Position numbers and translations under genes: made by a program. Shown piece after piece: positions 49,657 to 59,371 of a DNA stretch of 64,000 bases (its first letter is position 1; each line of letters starts with the position of its first letter). The notes under the pieces are model-generated. The model was given only the letters and a program-made list of their open reading frames with translations, did not search any database and was not told the origin of the DNA. The stretch is from NCBI RefSeq assembly GCF_020567525.1, contig NZ_JAJCVI010000004.1, positions 186,001 to 250,000 of the forward strand, read 5' to 3'. Source of the DNA: Halorubellus salinus (GTDB taxonomy: Archaea; Halobacteriota; Halobacteria; Halobacteriales; Natrialbaceae).

Positions 49657-50727
49657 TCAGAAGTCCCGGAGGTCCTCGAGGACTGCCTGCGCGCTCCCGT
49701 CGGCGATGACTTCGCGGGCGTCGTCGATACCGGATTCGATGCTGTCGACGTCGTCGCGAGCGTACATCCGCAGCGCAGCGTTCAGCGCGACCGCGTCCGC
49801 GAACGCGTCCTCGCGCTCGCCGGCCAGCACCTCCTCCGTGATCTGTGCCGATTCGACGGCGACATCGTCGACCTGGAGGTCCTCCTCCTCGACGTCCATC
49901 CCGTACTCGGCGGTCTCGATCTCGTAGTCGGTGAGCTCGTCGCTCTCGGCGCGCCACTCGGCGACCTTCGTGTACCCGGGGCGGACGTCGTCGTACCCCT
50001 CCATCCCCTGGAACATCACGACCTTCGAGACGTCGCTCTCCCGGCTCTCCCCGAACGTGTTACAGACCTTCTTCGCGAACGCCAGGTGGTAGAACGACCC
50101 GAGGTGGACGTCCGCGTTCGCGGGGTTCGCGAGCGTCTCCACGGTGTTCACGAACGTCCGCACGCCCATGTTGTCCCGGCGCTCCCAGAGGTCCTGGATG
50201 CCGGGCGCGAACGCCGGCTGGTAGTAGAACCCGAACCCGGTCTCGTCGACCATCGCGGCCGAATCTCCCGGCGTGAGTTCGGTGTGAACGCCGAGTTCGT
50301 CGAGGACGTGCTTGTACGCGTCCTGCTTCTGCGTCGGGACGCGGTCGCCGCTGTGGACGACGACGGGCGTCCCGGCGGCGGCGGCGACGACCCCGGCGGC
50401 GACGCCGAAGATCATCGACCGGCCCTTCCCGTCGTAGTTCGCGCCGCAGTCCACGGGGTCGCAGTCGGGTTCGGCGACCTCGACGGTCTCCTCGCGCATC
50501 ACGTCGACGTACGCGCCGAGCTCCTCGGGGCTGTTGCGCTTCCAGCGGTTCGCGAGCCAGAACGCGCCCAGGGTCGTGTGGTCGGGTTCGCCAGCGAGGA
50601 TGCGCTGGAACGCCTCCCGTGCCTGGTCGCGCGTCATGTCCTCGGCGGACTTGTGTCCGCTCCCGACGACCTCCGTCATCAGGCGCTTCAACGGCCACTC
50701 GCCGAACCGCTGCTCTCCTGTTGCCAT
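49657..50727 (-). CDS. TrpD-like phosphoribosyltransferase family protein
   Basis: The 356-residue protein matches the anthranilate phosphoribosyltransferase superfamily in its divergent TrpD2/YbiB-like form: the N-terminal helical domain has DMTRDQAREAFQRILAGE and the second domain has GKGRSMIFGVAAGVVAAAAG. The classical GTGGD loop is not evident and no other trp gene is near, so a role in tryptophan synthesis is doubtful. The ATG at 50727 is the family start. Confidence 0.78.
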   Translation of the reverse strand: MATGEQRFGEWPLKRLMTEVVGSGHKSAEDMTRDQAREAFQRILAGEPDHTTLGAFWLANRWKRNSPEELGAYVDVMREETVEVAEPDCDPVDCGANYDGKGRSMIFGVAAGVVAAAAGTPVVVHSGDRVPTQKQDAYKHVLDELGVHTELTPGDSAAMVDETGFGFYYQPAFAPGIQDLWERRDNMGVRTFVNTVETLANPANADVHLGSFYHLAFAKKVCNTFGESRESDVSKVVMFQGMEGYDDVRPGYTKVAEWRAESDELTDYEIETAEYGMDVEEEDLQVDDVAVESAQITEEVLAGEREDAFADAVALNAALRMYARDDVDSIESGIDDAREVIADGSAQAVLEDLRDF

Positions 50728-50877
50728 GCCCAGTGGTTGGAGCGGTCGCCGCAAAAGCCCCTCGGAAGCCCCCAGGAACTGGGAACGACCGCAGTCGTCC
50801 ACGGGTCCCGCGAGCGGCCGGGAACGCTCGACCGAGAACCGGGAACGACATGACCCCGTGGGCGCGTAGGACGATAC

Positions 50878-51564
50878 ATGACTGATGCCGTCGACGCCGT
50901 CCTCTTCGACCTCGACGACACCCTCTGCGAGTATCGACGGACGAGCGCGGAACTGCTCCACGAGTCGTTCGACGCGGTCGGCGTCGACCCGTTCTTCGAC
51001 GTCGAGGAGTACTACGCCGCCTACGAGCGCGTGGTGAACGACGACGACGACCACGACGGGATGCGCGAGCTTCGCGAGATCTGTTTCGCGGACCTCGCCG
51101 ACGAGTACGGGTACTCGCGGGACCTCGCGTACGCGATGGCGGACCACTACGCGGAGAGCCGCGACCACACGGACGTCGACCCGCTCCCCGGTGCGCACGA
51201 GGCCGTGGAGGCGCTCGCGGCCGACCACGCGCTCGGCGTCGTCACGAACGGCGCGCCCGAGATGCAGGCCGAGAAGCTGTCCGCGCTCGACTTCGCCGAC
51301 CGCTTCCAGACCGTCGTCTACGCTGGCTACGACGCGCCGGCGAAACCGGAGCCGGACGCGTATCACGCCGCGCTCGCGGACCTGGACGTCACCGCCGACC
51401 GCGCGGTCCACGTCGGGAACTCCCTGCGGACGGACGTCCCGGGCGCGCACAACGCTGGCGTGCGCTCCGCGTGGCTCCACGACGGTACCGCGAACCCGGA
51501 CCCGGAACCGCACTACACGGTCGAGCGTCTCGACGACCTCGCGACGCCACCGTGGTCGGTGTGA
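50878..51564 (+). CDS. HAD-family hydrolase
   Basis: The 228-residue protein has the catalytic Asp pair in FDLDDTL (Asp11 and Asp13), the motif II Thr in VVTNGAP, the Lys in AKPEPD and the late acidic motif. It is a small-molecule phosphatase-type HAD with a helical cap. The substrate is unknown. It is divergent from the TrpD-like gene. Confidence 0.92.
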   Translation: MTDAVDAVLFDLDDTLCEYRRTSAELLHESFDAVGVDPFFDVEEYYAAYERVVNDDDDHDGMRELREICFADLADEYGYSRDLAYAMADHYAESRDHTDVDPLPGAHEAVEALAADHALGVVTNGAPEMQAEKLSALDFADRFQTVVYAGYDAPAKPEPDAYHAALADLDVTADRAVHVGNSLRTDVPGAHNAGVRSAWLHDGTANPDPEPHYTVERLDDLATPPWSV

Positions 51565-51624
51565 GCGCACGAGCCGCGTGAGGGAAGCGGCCAGCGACCG
51601 ATTCGAGCCCCGTGAGTGCGCCGG

Positions 51625-52569
51625 TCAGCGAACCTGGACGGGGAGTCGTTCGCTGGGTTCGGCCCTCTCGCGGAGACGCTCGATGCGGTCGTCCATCGGG
51701 GGATGCGTCGCGAGGAGTTTCGAGAGTGCGTCCTCGTCGCCGTGGACGAACAGCGAACTCCAGAGCCCGCGGTAGGGGTCGCTGGCGCGCTGGATGCGCC
51801 GGAGGCCGCGGGCGAGCGCGAGCGGGTCGCCGGTGACGTCGACGGCGCGGTCGTCGGCAACGAGTTCGCGACGCCGGGAGTGCGCGCGGAGTGCGAGCGT
51901 GAACGCCAGGAGCGCGAGGACGACGAGCTGGCCGACGCGATAGTGCGTGCGCCGGAGGTGGACGCGGAACGGCACGGGTTGGCGAGCGGAGAGATAGGTC
52001 GCGGTCCGGGAGACGCCGGCGACGAGCACGCCGACCGGGAGGAGTGCGAGGAACGCGACGCCGGCGACGGACTGGAGGACGCTCGACGCGAGCGTCTGCA
52101 CGAGACCGTCGTACCCTTCGAGGTGCGCGAGCTCGTGCGCGAGGATCGCGTCGAGCTCCTCTGGGCGGAGGATGCGCGCGAGGCGATAATCGAGGACGAC
52201 GACGCCACCGCCACGTGCACCGACCGCGAGCGCGTTCGGCGCGTCGAGCACCGCGACGTACACCGACGGCCGCTGGACGCCCATCCGTGCGGCAATCTCG
52301 TCGAGTCGCTCGTGGAGCCGCGGCGCCATCTCCGGCGGCACGTACTGCGCGTCCAACGCCGCCAGGATGCGCGTCGCACCGGCACGATAGCTCGCGTACC
52401 CGAAGAGGAGCGCACTCCCGACGACCCCCGTCACCACCAGCCAGAGCGACGGCGGGTCGGCGAGCACCGCCGACACCACGACCGCCAACGCCACCGCCAG
52501 CACCGCGTACAACGCGAGCGACAGCACGCCCGTGAGGACCAGCAACACGCGACGCCCACCGGAATCCAT
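51625..52569 (-). CDS. M48 (HtpX-like) membrane metalloprotease
   Basis: The 314-residue protein has two N-terminal membrane helices (about 8-38 and 42-58), the zinc motif HELAH at 145-149, further helices (about 162-186 and 218-236) and a third ligand region RRRELVADDRAV. HtpX-type proteases degrade damaged membrane proteins. The ATG at 52569 is about 20-30 nt after a GTGTTTTACTC TATA-like element on the minus strand. Confidence 0.92.
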   Translation of the reverse strand: MDSGGRRVLLVLTGVLSLALYAVLAVALAVVVSAVLADPPSLWLVVTGVVGSALLFGYASYRAGATRILAALDAQYVPPEMAPRLHERLDEIAARMGVQRPSVYVAVLDAPNALAVGARGGGVVVLDYRLARILRPEELDAILAHELAHLEGYDGLVQTLASSVLQSVAGVAFLALLPVGVLVAGVSRTATYLSARQPVPFRVHLRRTHYRVGQLVVLALLAFTLALRAHSRRRELVADDRAVDVTGDPLALARGLRRIQRASDPYRGLWSSLFVHGDEDALSKLLATHPPMDDRIERLRERAEPSERLPVQVR

Positions 52570-52652
52570 ACCACAACCTACGCCCGCAGCGAGTAAAACA
52601 CCACCGAGCGCAGCGAACGAACCGCCACCGAACCCGAACCCGACCGCACGAC

Positions 52653-52741
52653 ACGGCGGCCTGGCGGCCGCCGTATGCTCGTGCAGTCAGTCAGGCATGG
52701 AAACGGCGGCCTGGCGGCCGCCGTATGCTCGTGCAGTCAGT
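52653..52741 (-). repeat. Two tandem stop-codon hairpin elements
   Basis: Two identical 39-nt copies (52653-52691 and 52703-52741), 50 bp apart, lie between the protease promoter region and the GTPase gene. Read on the minus strand each begins with an ACTGACTGCACGAGCAT segment and then a stem CGGCGGCC-GCCA-GGCCGCCG. The TGA in the copy next to the gene (52737-52739) is the GTPase stop. The elements are related to those at 21894 and 44939. Confidence 0.9.
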
Positions 52742-54380
52742 TGCGTTCCACCCTCGTGACCGTCCCGACGCCCTTGCTCTGGCCTTCGCGGAACACGAAC
52801 CGCTGGCCTTCCTCGACGAGGTACGGCCGGAACTTGAACCGGACCGTCGTCTTGCCCTTGTCGCCGGGGAGAAGCTGGCCGCCCTCGGGGTGGAATATCG
52901 CGGCTTCGCTTATGGTCTCCAAGTGCACGACGGGCTCGTAGCCGTCGCCGATACGGGTCGGGTGGTTGAGTACCATCACCTCCGCCTCGAACTCGCGGAC
53001 CGGCTCGGGGTCGCTGTCCCGGGGCACCAGCACCATCCCGCGCTCGATGTCGACCTCGCGAACGCCCTTGAGCGCGATACCGACGATGCGTCCGGCCTTC
53101 GCCTCGTCCACGCGGTGATAGTGCATCTCGATGCTCCTGGCTTCGACCTCGCGGAAGCTCCCGTCGGGCATCGGCCCCAGCAGGAGTTCGTCGCCCGCCT
53201 CCACCTCGCCGCGCATGATCGTGCCCGAAGCGACCGCGCCGACCCCGGTGACGGCGTACGTCCGATCGATGTACATCCGGAAGTCGCCGTCGCTCCCCGC
53301 GGTCTTCGGGAGACGCCGGAACACCTCGTCGAGCGTGTCCATCCCGCGGCCCTCGACGCTCGACGTGACGAACAGCGGGACGACGCCGTCGCCGACCTCG
53401 TCGACCGCAGCGTCGACGCCGTGGCGTTCGACGCGCAGCGGCGTCTTCCCGACGTCCCGCAGCAGCCCCTCGACCTCGCGCTCGACCTCCTCGAGGCGGT
53501 CGTCCGTGACGAGGTCCGCCTTCGTGATGGCGACCATCGTCGGCAGTTCCGTCGCGAGCAACACCCCGAGGTGCTCGCGCGTCGTCTTCGTCGGCCCGTC
53601 GTCCGCGGCGACCGTCAGCAGCCCGTAGTCGAGCTTCTGGCCGACGAGCCCGCGGATGGTCGTCCGCAGCCACGGTTCGTGCCCGACGGTGTCGACGAAC
53701 GACACGAGCTTGTCGGACTCGTCGACCACGCGAGCGCGATCGGACTTCCGATGCGGGTTCTGCATCCTGACGGCCTGGTCGTCGCCGTCGAACCCGTAGA
53801 CGGCGTAGGAGAGGTCCGCGGAGAGGCCGCGTTCGACCTCGTGCGGTTTCACGTCCAGGTAGCCTCGCGTCGCGCCCTCGCCGTCGTCCGCTTCGCCCGT
53901 GACGAGGGACCCGACGAGCGTCGACTTCCCGTGGTCGACGTGCCCGGCGGTCCCGACGACGATGTGCGCGTCGTCCGTCGAAAGCACGGCACCTTCGCGG
54001 ATGGTGGCGACGCCGACGATGCCCTCGGCGTCGTCGACGGCGCCGGTGCCGGCGGACGCGCCGGCGTCGTCGACGCTCCACGTCTGCACGTCGTCGATGT
54101 GCGCGCCCGCCTCCTCGGCGAGCAAGCTCAGGACGTCCATGGACTCGGAGAACTCCGCGGGGGGAACGCCGGCGAGTCCGCCGTCGTCGGTGACGCCGAC
54201 GACGTACGTTGCCTCGCCGTCCCCGGAGAGGACGCGATGCCGGAGTTGCGCCGCGAGCGATTCGCGACGGCCGTCCGACAGGTGGAGGTCCTTCCGGAGC
54301 CGCTCCTTGAACTCGACGCTCCCACCCTCGGACTCGCCGCGGTCGAGGGCGCGCTGCAACACGGCCCTGTCAGGGCTCAT
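52737..54380 (-). CDS. GTPBP1-like translational GTPase
   Basis: The 547-residue protein has an N-terminal domain (1-120) and a GTPase core with P-loop GHVDHGKS (about 148-155), DTVGHE and a TKAD guanine-specificity motif, followed by two EF-Tu-like beta-barrel domains with the VASGTIMRGEV segment. It is closest to the archaeal GTPBP1/GTPBP2 group, which bind ribosomes or assist mRNA quality control. The ATG at 54380 is chosen because a CCTTATGC TATA-like element lies about 24-31 nt upstream; the upstream in-frame ATG overlaps that element. Confidence 0.88.
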   Translation of the reverse strand: MSPDRAVLQRALDRGESEGGSVEFKERLRKDLHLSDGRRESLAAQLRHRVLSGDGEATYVVGVTDDGGLAGVPPAEFSESMDVLSLLAEEAGAHIDDVQTWSVDDAGASAGTGAVDDAEGIVGVATIREGAVLSTDDAHIVVGTAGHVDHGKSTLVGSLVTGEADDGEGATRGYLDVKPHEVERGLSADLSYAVYGFDGDDQAVRMQNPHRKSDRARVVDESDKLVSFVDTVGHEPWLRTTIRGLVGQKLDYGLLTVAADDGPTKTTREHLGVLLATELPTMVAITKADLVTDDRLEEVEREVEGLLRDVGKTPLRVERHGVDAAVDEVGDGVVPLFVTSSVEGRGMDTLDEVFRRLPKTAGSDGDFRMYIDRTYAVTGVGAVASGTIMRGEVEAGDELLLGPMPDGSFREVEARSIEMHYHRVDEAKAGRIVGIALKGVREVDIERGMVLVPRDSDPEPVREFEAEVMVLNHPTRIGDGYEPVVHLETISEAAIFHPEGGQLLPGDKGKTTVRFKFRPYLVEEGQRFVFREGQSKGVGTVTRVERN

Positions 54381-54526
54381 GTCGCCGCGTAAGGGAGAGA
54401 CTCGCATAAGGCTTCCCGTCACACGGGTGTGTTTGTCACACGAGGGGTGGGGAGCGGGGTCGACCGCAACCTGTCGGCGCGCGACGCGGTCCGGCCGCGG
54501 CCGTCCCAGCGTGCGCGGCGTGCTCG

Positions 54527-56434
54527 CTACTGGGTGGCGTTCTGCGCGCTCTCGACGTTCCACAGCTCGATGCGTGCGCCGCCGTCGACGCTCTCGGTCG
54601 CCCCGACCGACCAGTCGTGCGCGTCCGCTATCTCCGCGACGATGGCGAGCCCGAACCCGGTGCCGTCGTCGCTCGTCGTCACGCCCGACTCGAAGACGGT
54701 CTCGTGGTCGTCCTCGGGGATACCCGGGCCGTCGTCCTCGACGTAGAACCCGTCCCCGTCCGGGAGCGCGCCGACCGTCACCGACACCGCGTTCTCGCTC
54801 CCGTCGTCCTCGACTGCGTTCCCGGACTGCGTGCGGGAGCAGGGAGAGCTGTGCTCGACCGAGTTCCGGAACAGGTTCTCGCAGAGTCGTTGGAGGCGAC
54901 GTTCGTCCGCGTGGATGCGAGCGTCGTCGGCGACGGTGAACGTCGCGTCTCCGGTTTCGACGTTCGACCAGGCGGCGCTCGCGACCGCCGACAGGAAGAC
55001 GCCGTCGGGGTCGACGACCGCACTCCCTTCGCGAGCGAGCGCGAGGACGTCCGTGATGAGCGTCGACATCCGATCGAGCGCGTCGCTCGCGTTCTCGAAG
55101 TGCACGGCGTCACCGGTCTCTCGTGCCAGCCGCAGACTTCCTTCGGCGACCGCGAGCGGGTTCTTCAGGTCGTGACTCACGACGTTCGCGAACTGCTCTA
55201 AGCGCTCGTTCGTCCGCTCCAACTCCGCCTCGCGGCGCTTCCGGTCCGTGACGTCGCGCGCCGCGCCCATGAACGCCGACTCGCCGTCGTACGTTATCTT
55301 CGCCGTCGACAACGCCATGTGGCGGACCTCGCCGTCCGCCCGAACGACTCGTGCCTCGCGCACGATCGGCCCCTCGTCCGCCGTTCGCGCGGTCTCCTGG
55401 ACGTACTTGCGGTCGTCCTCGTGCACGAGCTCCCAGAGGTCCATCTCGTGCAGCTCCGCGACGTCGTACCCGGTGAGTTCGGAGACGCGGTCGTTCACGA
55501 ACGCGAACGACGACCCCTGGTAGACGTAGATGCCGTCGTGACTCTGCTCGACGAGCGTCCGGTACAGTTGCTCGTTCTCGATGCGGTCGAGCGCCGCCGC
55601 TGCGTGCGACGCCAACAGCTCCGCGTGCTCGCGGTCGTACTCGTCGAACGCTCCCGGTTCGTCGCTGACCGCCTGCAGTACCGCCTTGTCGCCGACCGGA
55701 ACCGAGAGCCCGCCGCGGAACGCGTCGTTCGACGGCTTCGCGACCGACGACGCCTGGAGGTCGTCGATGCGCGCGGACTCGCCCGTCTGGAACGTCTCCG
55801 CGACGACGCCCTCGTCGAGCCCGAACCCGTCGTTCGGCAGGTAGTCGCCCTCGTGGTCTCGCGGTCGCGTCTCGAAGCGGTCGCTGACGGGCGCCAGCAC
55901 GAACACCCACTCGAAGTCGAGGATGTCCTCCGCGGCGTCCAGGGTCGTCCGGTAGACGTCCTCGTCGGTCGTGCACGTCTCGAGCTCGCGAGCGACCGCG
56001 TGCAGTCGTCGGACGCGCTGCCGGCTCTCCTGGAGTCGCGCTCGCGTCCGCGCTTCGCTCACCGCGCTCTCGATCCGGTTCGCGAGCAACTCGAACTCGC
56101 TCGAACTCCCGCTGCCTTTCTGGAGGTAGTCCGTCGCGCCCGCGGCGATCGCGTCGCTCGCCACGCGCTCCGAGCCCTTCGCGGTGAACAGGAGGAACGG
56201 CACGTCCGGGTCGTCGTCGCGGACGGCCTCCAGGACGTCCAGGCCGTCGTACTCGCCGAGGTCGTAATCGCAGACCACGCAGTCGAACGATGCCTCGTCG
56301 ATGGCGTCGACAGCATCCTCGTAGCGCTGGTGAGTCCACACGTCGAACGTCCCGAAACGATCGAGGAAGGACGCAGTGAGCGCCCCGAACTGTTCGTCGT
56401 CGTCGACGTGGAGGACCCGAATCCCCCCCTCCAT
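54527..56434 (-). CDS. Receiver-GAF-PAS histidine kinase
   Basis: The 635-residue protein starts with an intact receiver (Asp11, Asp12, phospho-Asp56 in CDYDLG, Thr84, Lys106), then GAF (about 150-285), PAS (about 290-395), HisKA with His421 in VSHDLKNPL and an HATPase domain with CENLFRNSVEHS and DDGPGIP. It is soluble, so it senses internal cues or partners. Unlike the kinase at 2518, its receiver has the normal aspartate. It is a single gene. Confidence 0.93.
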   Translation of the reverse strand: MEGGIRVLHVDDDEQFGALTASFLDRFGTFDVWTHQRYEDAVDAIDEASFDCVVCDYDLGEYDGLDVLEAVRDDDPDVPFLLFTAKGSERVASDAIAAGATDYLQKGSGSSSEFELLANRIESAVSEARTRARLQESRQRVRRLHAVARELETCTTDEDVYRTTLDAAEDILDFEWVFVLAPVSDRFETRPRDHEGDYLPNDGFGLDEGVVAETFQTGESARIDDLQASSVAKPSNDAFRGGLSVPVGDKAVLQAVSDEPGAFDEYDREHAELLASHAAAALDRIENEQLYRTLVEQSHDGIYVYQGSSFAFVNDRVSELTGYDVAELHEMDLWELVHEDDRKYVQETARTADEGPIVREARVVRADGEVRHMALSTAKITYDGESAFMGAARDVTDRKRREAELERTNERLEQFANVVSHDLKNPLAVAEGSLRLARETGDAVHFENASDALDRMSTLITDVLALAREGSAVVDPDGVFLSAVASAAWSNVETGDATFTVADDARIHADERRLQRLCENLFRNSVEHSSPCSRTQSGNAVEDDGSENAVSVTVGALPDGDGFYVEDDGPGIPEDDHETVFESGVTTSDDGTGFGLAIVAEIADAHDWSVGATESVDGGARIELWNVESAQNATQ

Positions 56435-56561
56435 TCCTTACGAACCGCATACACCTGGGGGTACATAGCCCTAGTGGCTGTTGCTCGCGCGAACGCACGC
56501 ACCTGGACGTCGATCGGTCGGTCGGGCAGGCGTTGGGGCGGTCTGGCAGGCGTTGGGTCGT

Positions 56562-57134
56562 TCAGTCGTCGGTCAGGCGTTCGTAGGCGGCGGTCACGCG
56601 CTTGAACGCCTCCTCGTCGCCGTCGGCGGTGTCCGGATGCACCTCCTTCACGCGCTCGCGGTACGCCGCGCGGACGGCGTCCTCGTCCGCGGTCGGGTCG
56701 AGGCCGAGGCGTCGGTACGCCTCTTCGGCGCTCGGGCCGTCCTGGCGCGCGACGCGACGGCCGCCGCGGCGCGCGCCCCCACGACCGCCGGCGGCGGCGC
56801 TCGCACGCGCTCGTCGACCGCCAGCGCGCGCCTCCCGGCGTCGTTCGCGGTTGATGCGACGACGCGCCTCGCGAGCGAACCGACTTCGGCCGCGCTGCGC
56901 GCCCTCCCTGGCTTTCTGCTCCGCGAACCGCGACCCGTCCGCGTTCACGCCTTCGGCGACGCGTTCGCGCATCCGACCGGTCGCCTGATACCACATGAAG
57001 TAGCCGGTTGCTGCGAACGGCAAGGCGACCGCGAGCACGAACGCCTCCTTGGTGACGATGGCGACGACGGCGAGCATCGTCGTCAGACCGGCGAACACCG
57101 ACGCCAGCCCGAACAGGAGCGGGGAATCCCTCAC
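56562..57134 (-). CDS. Membrane-anchored J-domain protein
   Basis: The 190-residue protein has two hydrophobic helices (about 5-25 and 28-45), an extended Arg/Ala/Gly-rich region (about 60-125) and a C-terminal J domain with the HPD tripeptide in KEVHPDTADGDEEAFK. J domains activate Hsp70/DnaK. The GTG at 57134 is chosen because a GATTTACGC TATA-like element lies about 25-34 nt upstream; a longer GTG start at 57194 remains possible. Confidence 0.82.
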   Translation of the reverse strand: MRDSPLLFGLASVFAGLTTMLAVVAIVTKEAFVLAVALPFAATGYFMWYQATGRMRERVAEGVNADGSRFAEQKAREGAQRGRSRFAREARRRINRERRREARAGGRRARASAAAGGRGGARRGGRRVARQDGPSAEEAYRRLGLDPTADEDAVRAAYRERVKEVHPDTADGDEEAFKRVTAAYERLTDD

Positions 57135-57262
57135 GTCTCGACGGAAGGGCTCCGAACGCGTAAATCGCTCGGCTCCCCACCCCCTGCGAGTCACTCGGTC
57201 GCACCCCCATACCGACGCCCATGTGAATCAGACTCAAGAGGCGTCGCTGCGAAGACTGCCGT

Positions 57263-57484
57263 ATGAGCGTCTCCGGGCTCTGCCAGATCTGCGAGTCGAA
57301 CGCCGCCGAGGAGTCCTGCGAGCGCTGCGGTGCGCTCGTCTGCGAGCGGCACTACGACGGCGAGCACGCGATGTGCGTGTCCTGTGTCGCCGAGATCGCT
57401 CGCGGCGACCCCGGCGACCGCGGCGGCCGCGACGACGACCGCTCCAGACGCGACCCGGACGTCCCCGGCGAGTACCAGTTCTGA
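57263..57484 (+). CDS. Small HIT/B-box-like zinc-finger protein
   Basis: The 73-residue protein has CQIC, CERCGALVCERHY and CVSC pairs, giving a two-zinc B-box/HIT-type finger in the first 45 residues, then a disordered Gly/Asp/Arg tail. Such small proteins are common in haloarchaea and likely bind proteins or nucleic acids. It is divergent from the J-domain gene. Confidence 0.82.
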   Translation: MSVSGLCQICESNAAEESCERCGALVCERHYDGEHAMCVSCVAEIARGDPGDRGGRDDDRSRRDPDVPGEYQF

Positions 57485-57505
57485 CGGCCTCGTCGCGCCG
57501 TCGAC

Positions 57506-57868
57506 TCAGCGGTCGTGACTGAACCACGCGGTCGACGGCGGCACGAGCCCGACCGCGACGCACGCGAGCAGTCCCAGGTACGCGAGCAGGCCGCCGGCGA
57601 GCGCGTTCAGGCCAGCTTCCGGGCGGAACGCCACAGCGCCTGCGGCCGCGAGCACGACGACGCCCACAGATAGCACGCGCACCCCCGCTCGCGCCCAGAG
57701 CGCCCTGACGGTCGCTGCGCGAGCGCTCAGGACGACCTCGAACAGGACTGCAGCGACCGCGCCCGCTGCGAGCGCGCCCGGTGACGCGTCCACGCCGACC
57801 GCCGCGGCGAGCGCGACGACGCCCGCGAGAACGCTCGCGGCGAGCGCACCGTCCTCGAGCCGACTCAC
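57506..57868 (-). CDS. Small membrane protein
   Basis: The 120-residue product has about four hydrophobic helices (about 9-27, 31-50, 62-85, 92-112). It starts at GTG 57868, overlapping the stop of the upstream gene as GTGA, so the two form a coupled pair. No family is recognised. Confidence 0.68.
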   Translation of the reverse strand: MSRLEDGALAASVLAGVVALAAAVGVDASPGALAAGAVAAVLFEVVLSARAATVRALWARAGVRVLSVGVVVLAAAGAVAFRPEAGLNALAGGLLAYLGLLACVAVGLVPPSTAWFSHDR

Positions 57869-58170
57869 GCGTCGAGGAACCCGTCCACGAAGAGACCGAT
57901 ACCGAGCAGCCAGAGCCCCACCGCGACCGCGATGGCGCTCACGTGCACGACCACCGAAGTCGTCCCGGTACCCAGTATCGGCGCGCCGAGCGCGTTCGCC
58001 GCCATCGCCGTACTGCGCTGGACCGACCCGGTCGCCTCCAGGACCGATGCCCACGCGAGCACGCCAGCGACGAACCCGACGCCGACGAGCGCGAGCCCGG
58101 CGCTGTACAACGACCGGACGACGCCGTCGAGCGGGCCGGCGGCGAACGGCCGCCCATCACGCGTAGCCAT
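57865..58170 (-). CDS. Small membrane protein
   Basis: The 101-residue product has two or three hydrophobic helices (about 23-45, 56-76, 78-96). It is translationally coupled to the gene at 57506. The ATG at 58170 lies about 20-30 nt after a GATTTATC TATA-like element on the minus strand. The pair may form a small membrane complex; the role is unknown. Confidence 0.7.
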   Translation of the reverse strand: MATRDGRPFAAGPLDGVVRSLYSAGLALVGVGFVAGVLAWASVLEATGSVQRSTAMAANALGAPILGTGTTSVVVHVSAIAVAVGLWLLGIGLFVDGFLDA

Positions 58171-58278
58171 GGCAATAAATGACACGCTCGATGGTGATAA
58201 ATCTGGCTCGACGACCCACGAACGCGACCAAACTGACAGACCCAGCGCGCGAACGCCCGTCCCAGCCCCGCGCTCGAG

Positions 58279-59160
58279 TCAGTCCCGATACACCGTCGCG
58301 CCCTCGCCGATCTCCGTCTGGTACGCGCGCGCCGACACCCCCGCATCGTCGAACGCCGAAAGCATCGCGCTCGCGACCGCTCGACGGTCACCGTCGCGAC
58401 ACACCGCGAGGACGCTCGGCCCCGCACCACTGATCGTCACACCCGTCGCCCCCGCCGCTTGCGCCGCGGCCTTCACCTCGTCGTACCCGTCGACGAGCTT
58501 CGCCCGACGCGGTGTCACCACGTGCTCCTCCAATCCACGCCCCACCAGCTCGGGGTCATCGCGATGCATCCCCGAGACGAGCGTCGCCGCCGACCCGACC
58601 GTCGCCACCAGGTCGTCCATCGACGCCGACTGCGGCACGACCTGGCGCGCGTCGCGCGTCGACACCACGACCTCCGGGAGGCACGCGACCAGGCTCACCG
58701 ACGCATCCACCTGCAGCACGCCGTCGTCGCGCGCGATCGTGAACCCGCCGAGGATCGACGGCGCGACGTTGTCCGCGTGCGCATCACCCGACACCACCGC
58801 CTCGCCCTTCGCCGCGACGTGCACGAGTTCCTCCCGCGACCGCCCGCGGTCGTACAGCTCGTTCAACGCCACCGCCGCCGCCGCAGCACTCGCCGCGGAC
58901 GACCCGAGGCCGGACGCCGGCCGCACGCCCTTGTCGATGTGGATGTGAGCCGGCGCGTCGAGCGCCTCCGCGACCGCACCGACCGTGTTCCCCTTCGGGT
59001 CCTCCGGGATGTACTGGCTCCCGACGCCAGTCACCGATATCGTCGTCTCAGCGGCGCGCTCGACGCGCACCACGTCCGCGGGCACACCGAGCGCCACGCC
59101 GAACACGTCGAACCCACTCCCCAGATTCGCGGAACTCGCCGGCGCCCGAACCGTCAGCAT
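58279..59160 (-). CDS. thrB: Homoserine kinase
   Basis: The 293-residue GHMP kinase phosphorylates homoserine in threonine synthesis. It has the ATP loop PASGLGSSAAS (about 81-91), the N-terminal ASSANLGSGFD motif and the C-terminal GVTISGAGPSV motif. Other thr genes are not adjacent. The ATG at 59160 is about 22-32 nt after a T-rich TATA-like element on the minus strand. Confidence 0.94.
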   Translation of the reverse strand: MLTVRAPASSANLGSGFDVFGVALGVPADVVRVERAAETTISVTGVGSQYIPEDPKGNTVGAVAEALDAPAHIHIDKGVRPASGLGSSAASAAAAAVALNELYDRGRSREELVHVAAKGEAVVSGDAHADNVAPSILGGFTIARDDGVLQVDASVSLVACLPEVVVSTRDARQVVPQSASMDDLVATVGSAATLVSGMHRDDPELVGRGLEEHVVTPRRAKLVDGYDEVKAAAQAAGATGVTISGAGPSVLAVCRDGDRRAVASAMLSAFDDAGVSARAYQTEIGEGATVYRD

Positions 59161-59371
59161 GCCCCCGACTTACCCGCCCCCTACGAAAAACCTAGCGGAG
59201 ACCGCAACCGTCACTACCCGGTCCAGCGGAACTCGAACCCATCACCGCCCGGTCCGACGGAGCCCGTGACCGTAACCCGCCGATTCGACTCCCAGCGGGT
59301 CGGCGGCGGCACGTCGCCGACTCCGACGGGACTCCAACAGACCCATACCGACCGACGCCCTCGCCTCGCAC

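Noticed and set aside
52725-54392. 555-codon plus frame opposite the GTPase
   Set aside because: Antisense to a gene with unmistakable GTPase motifs.
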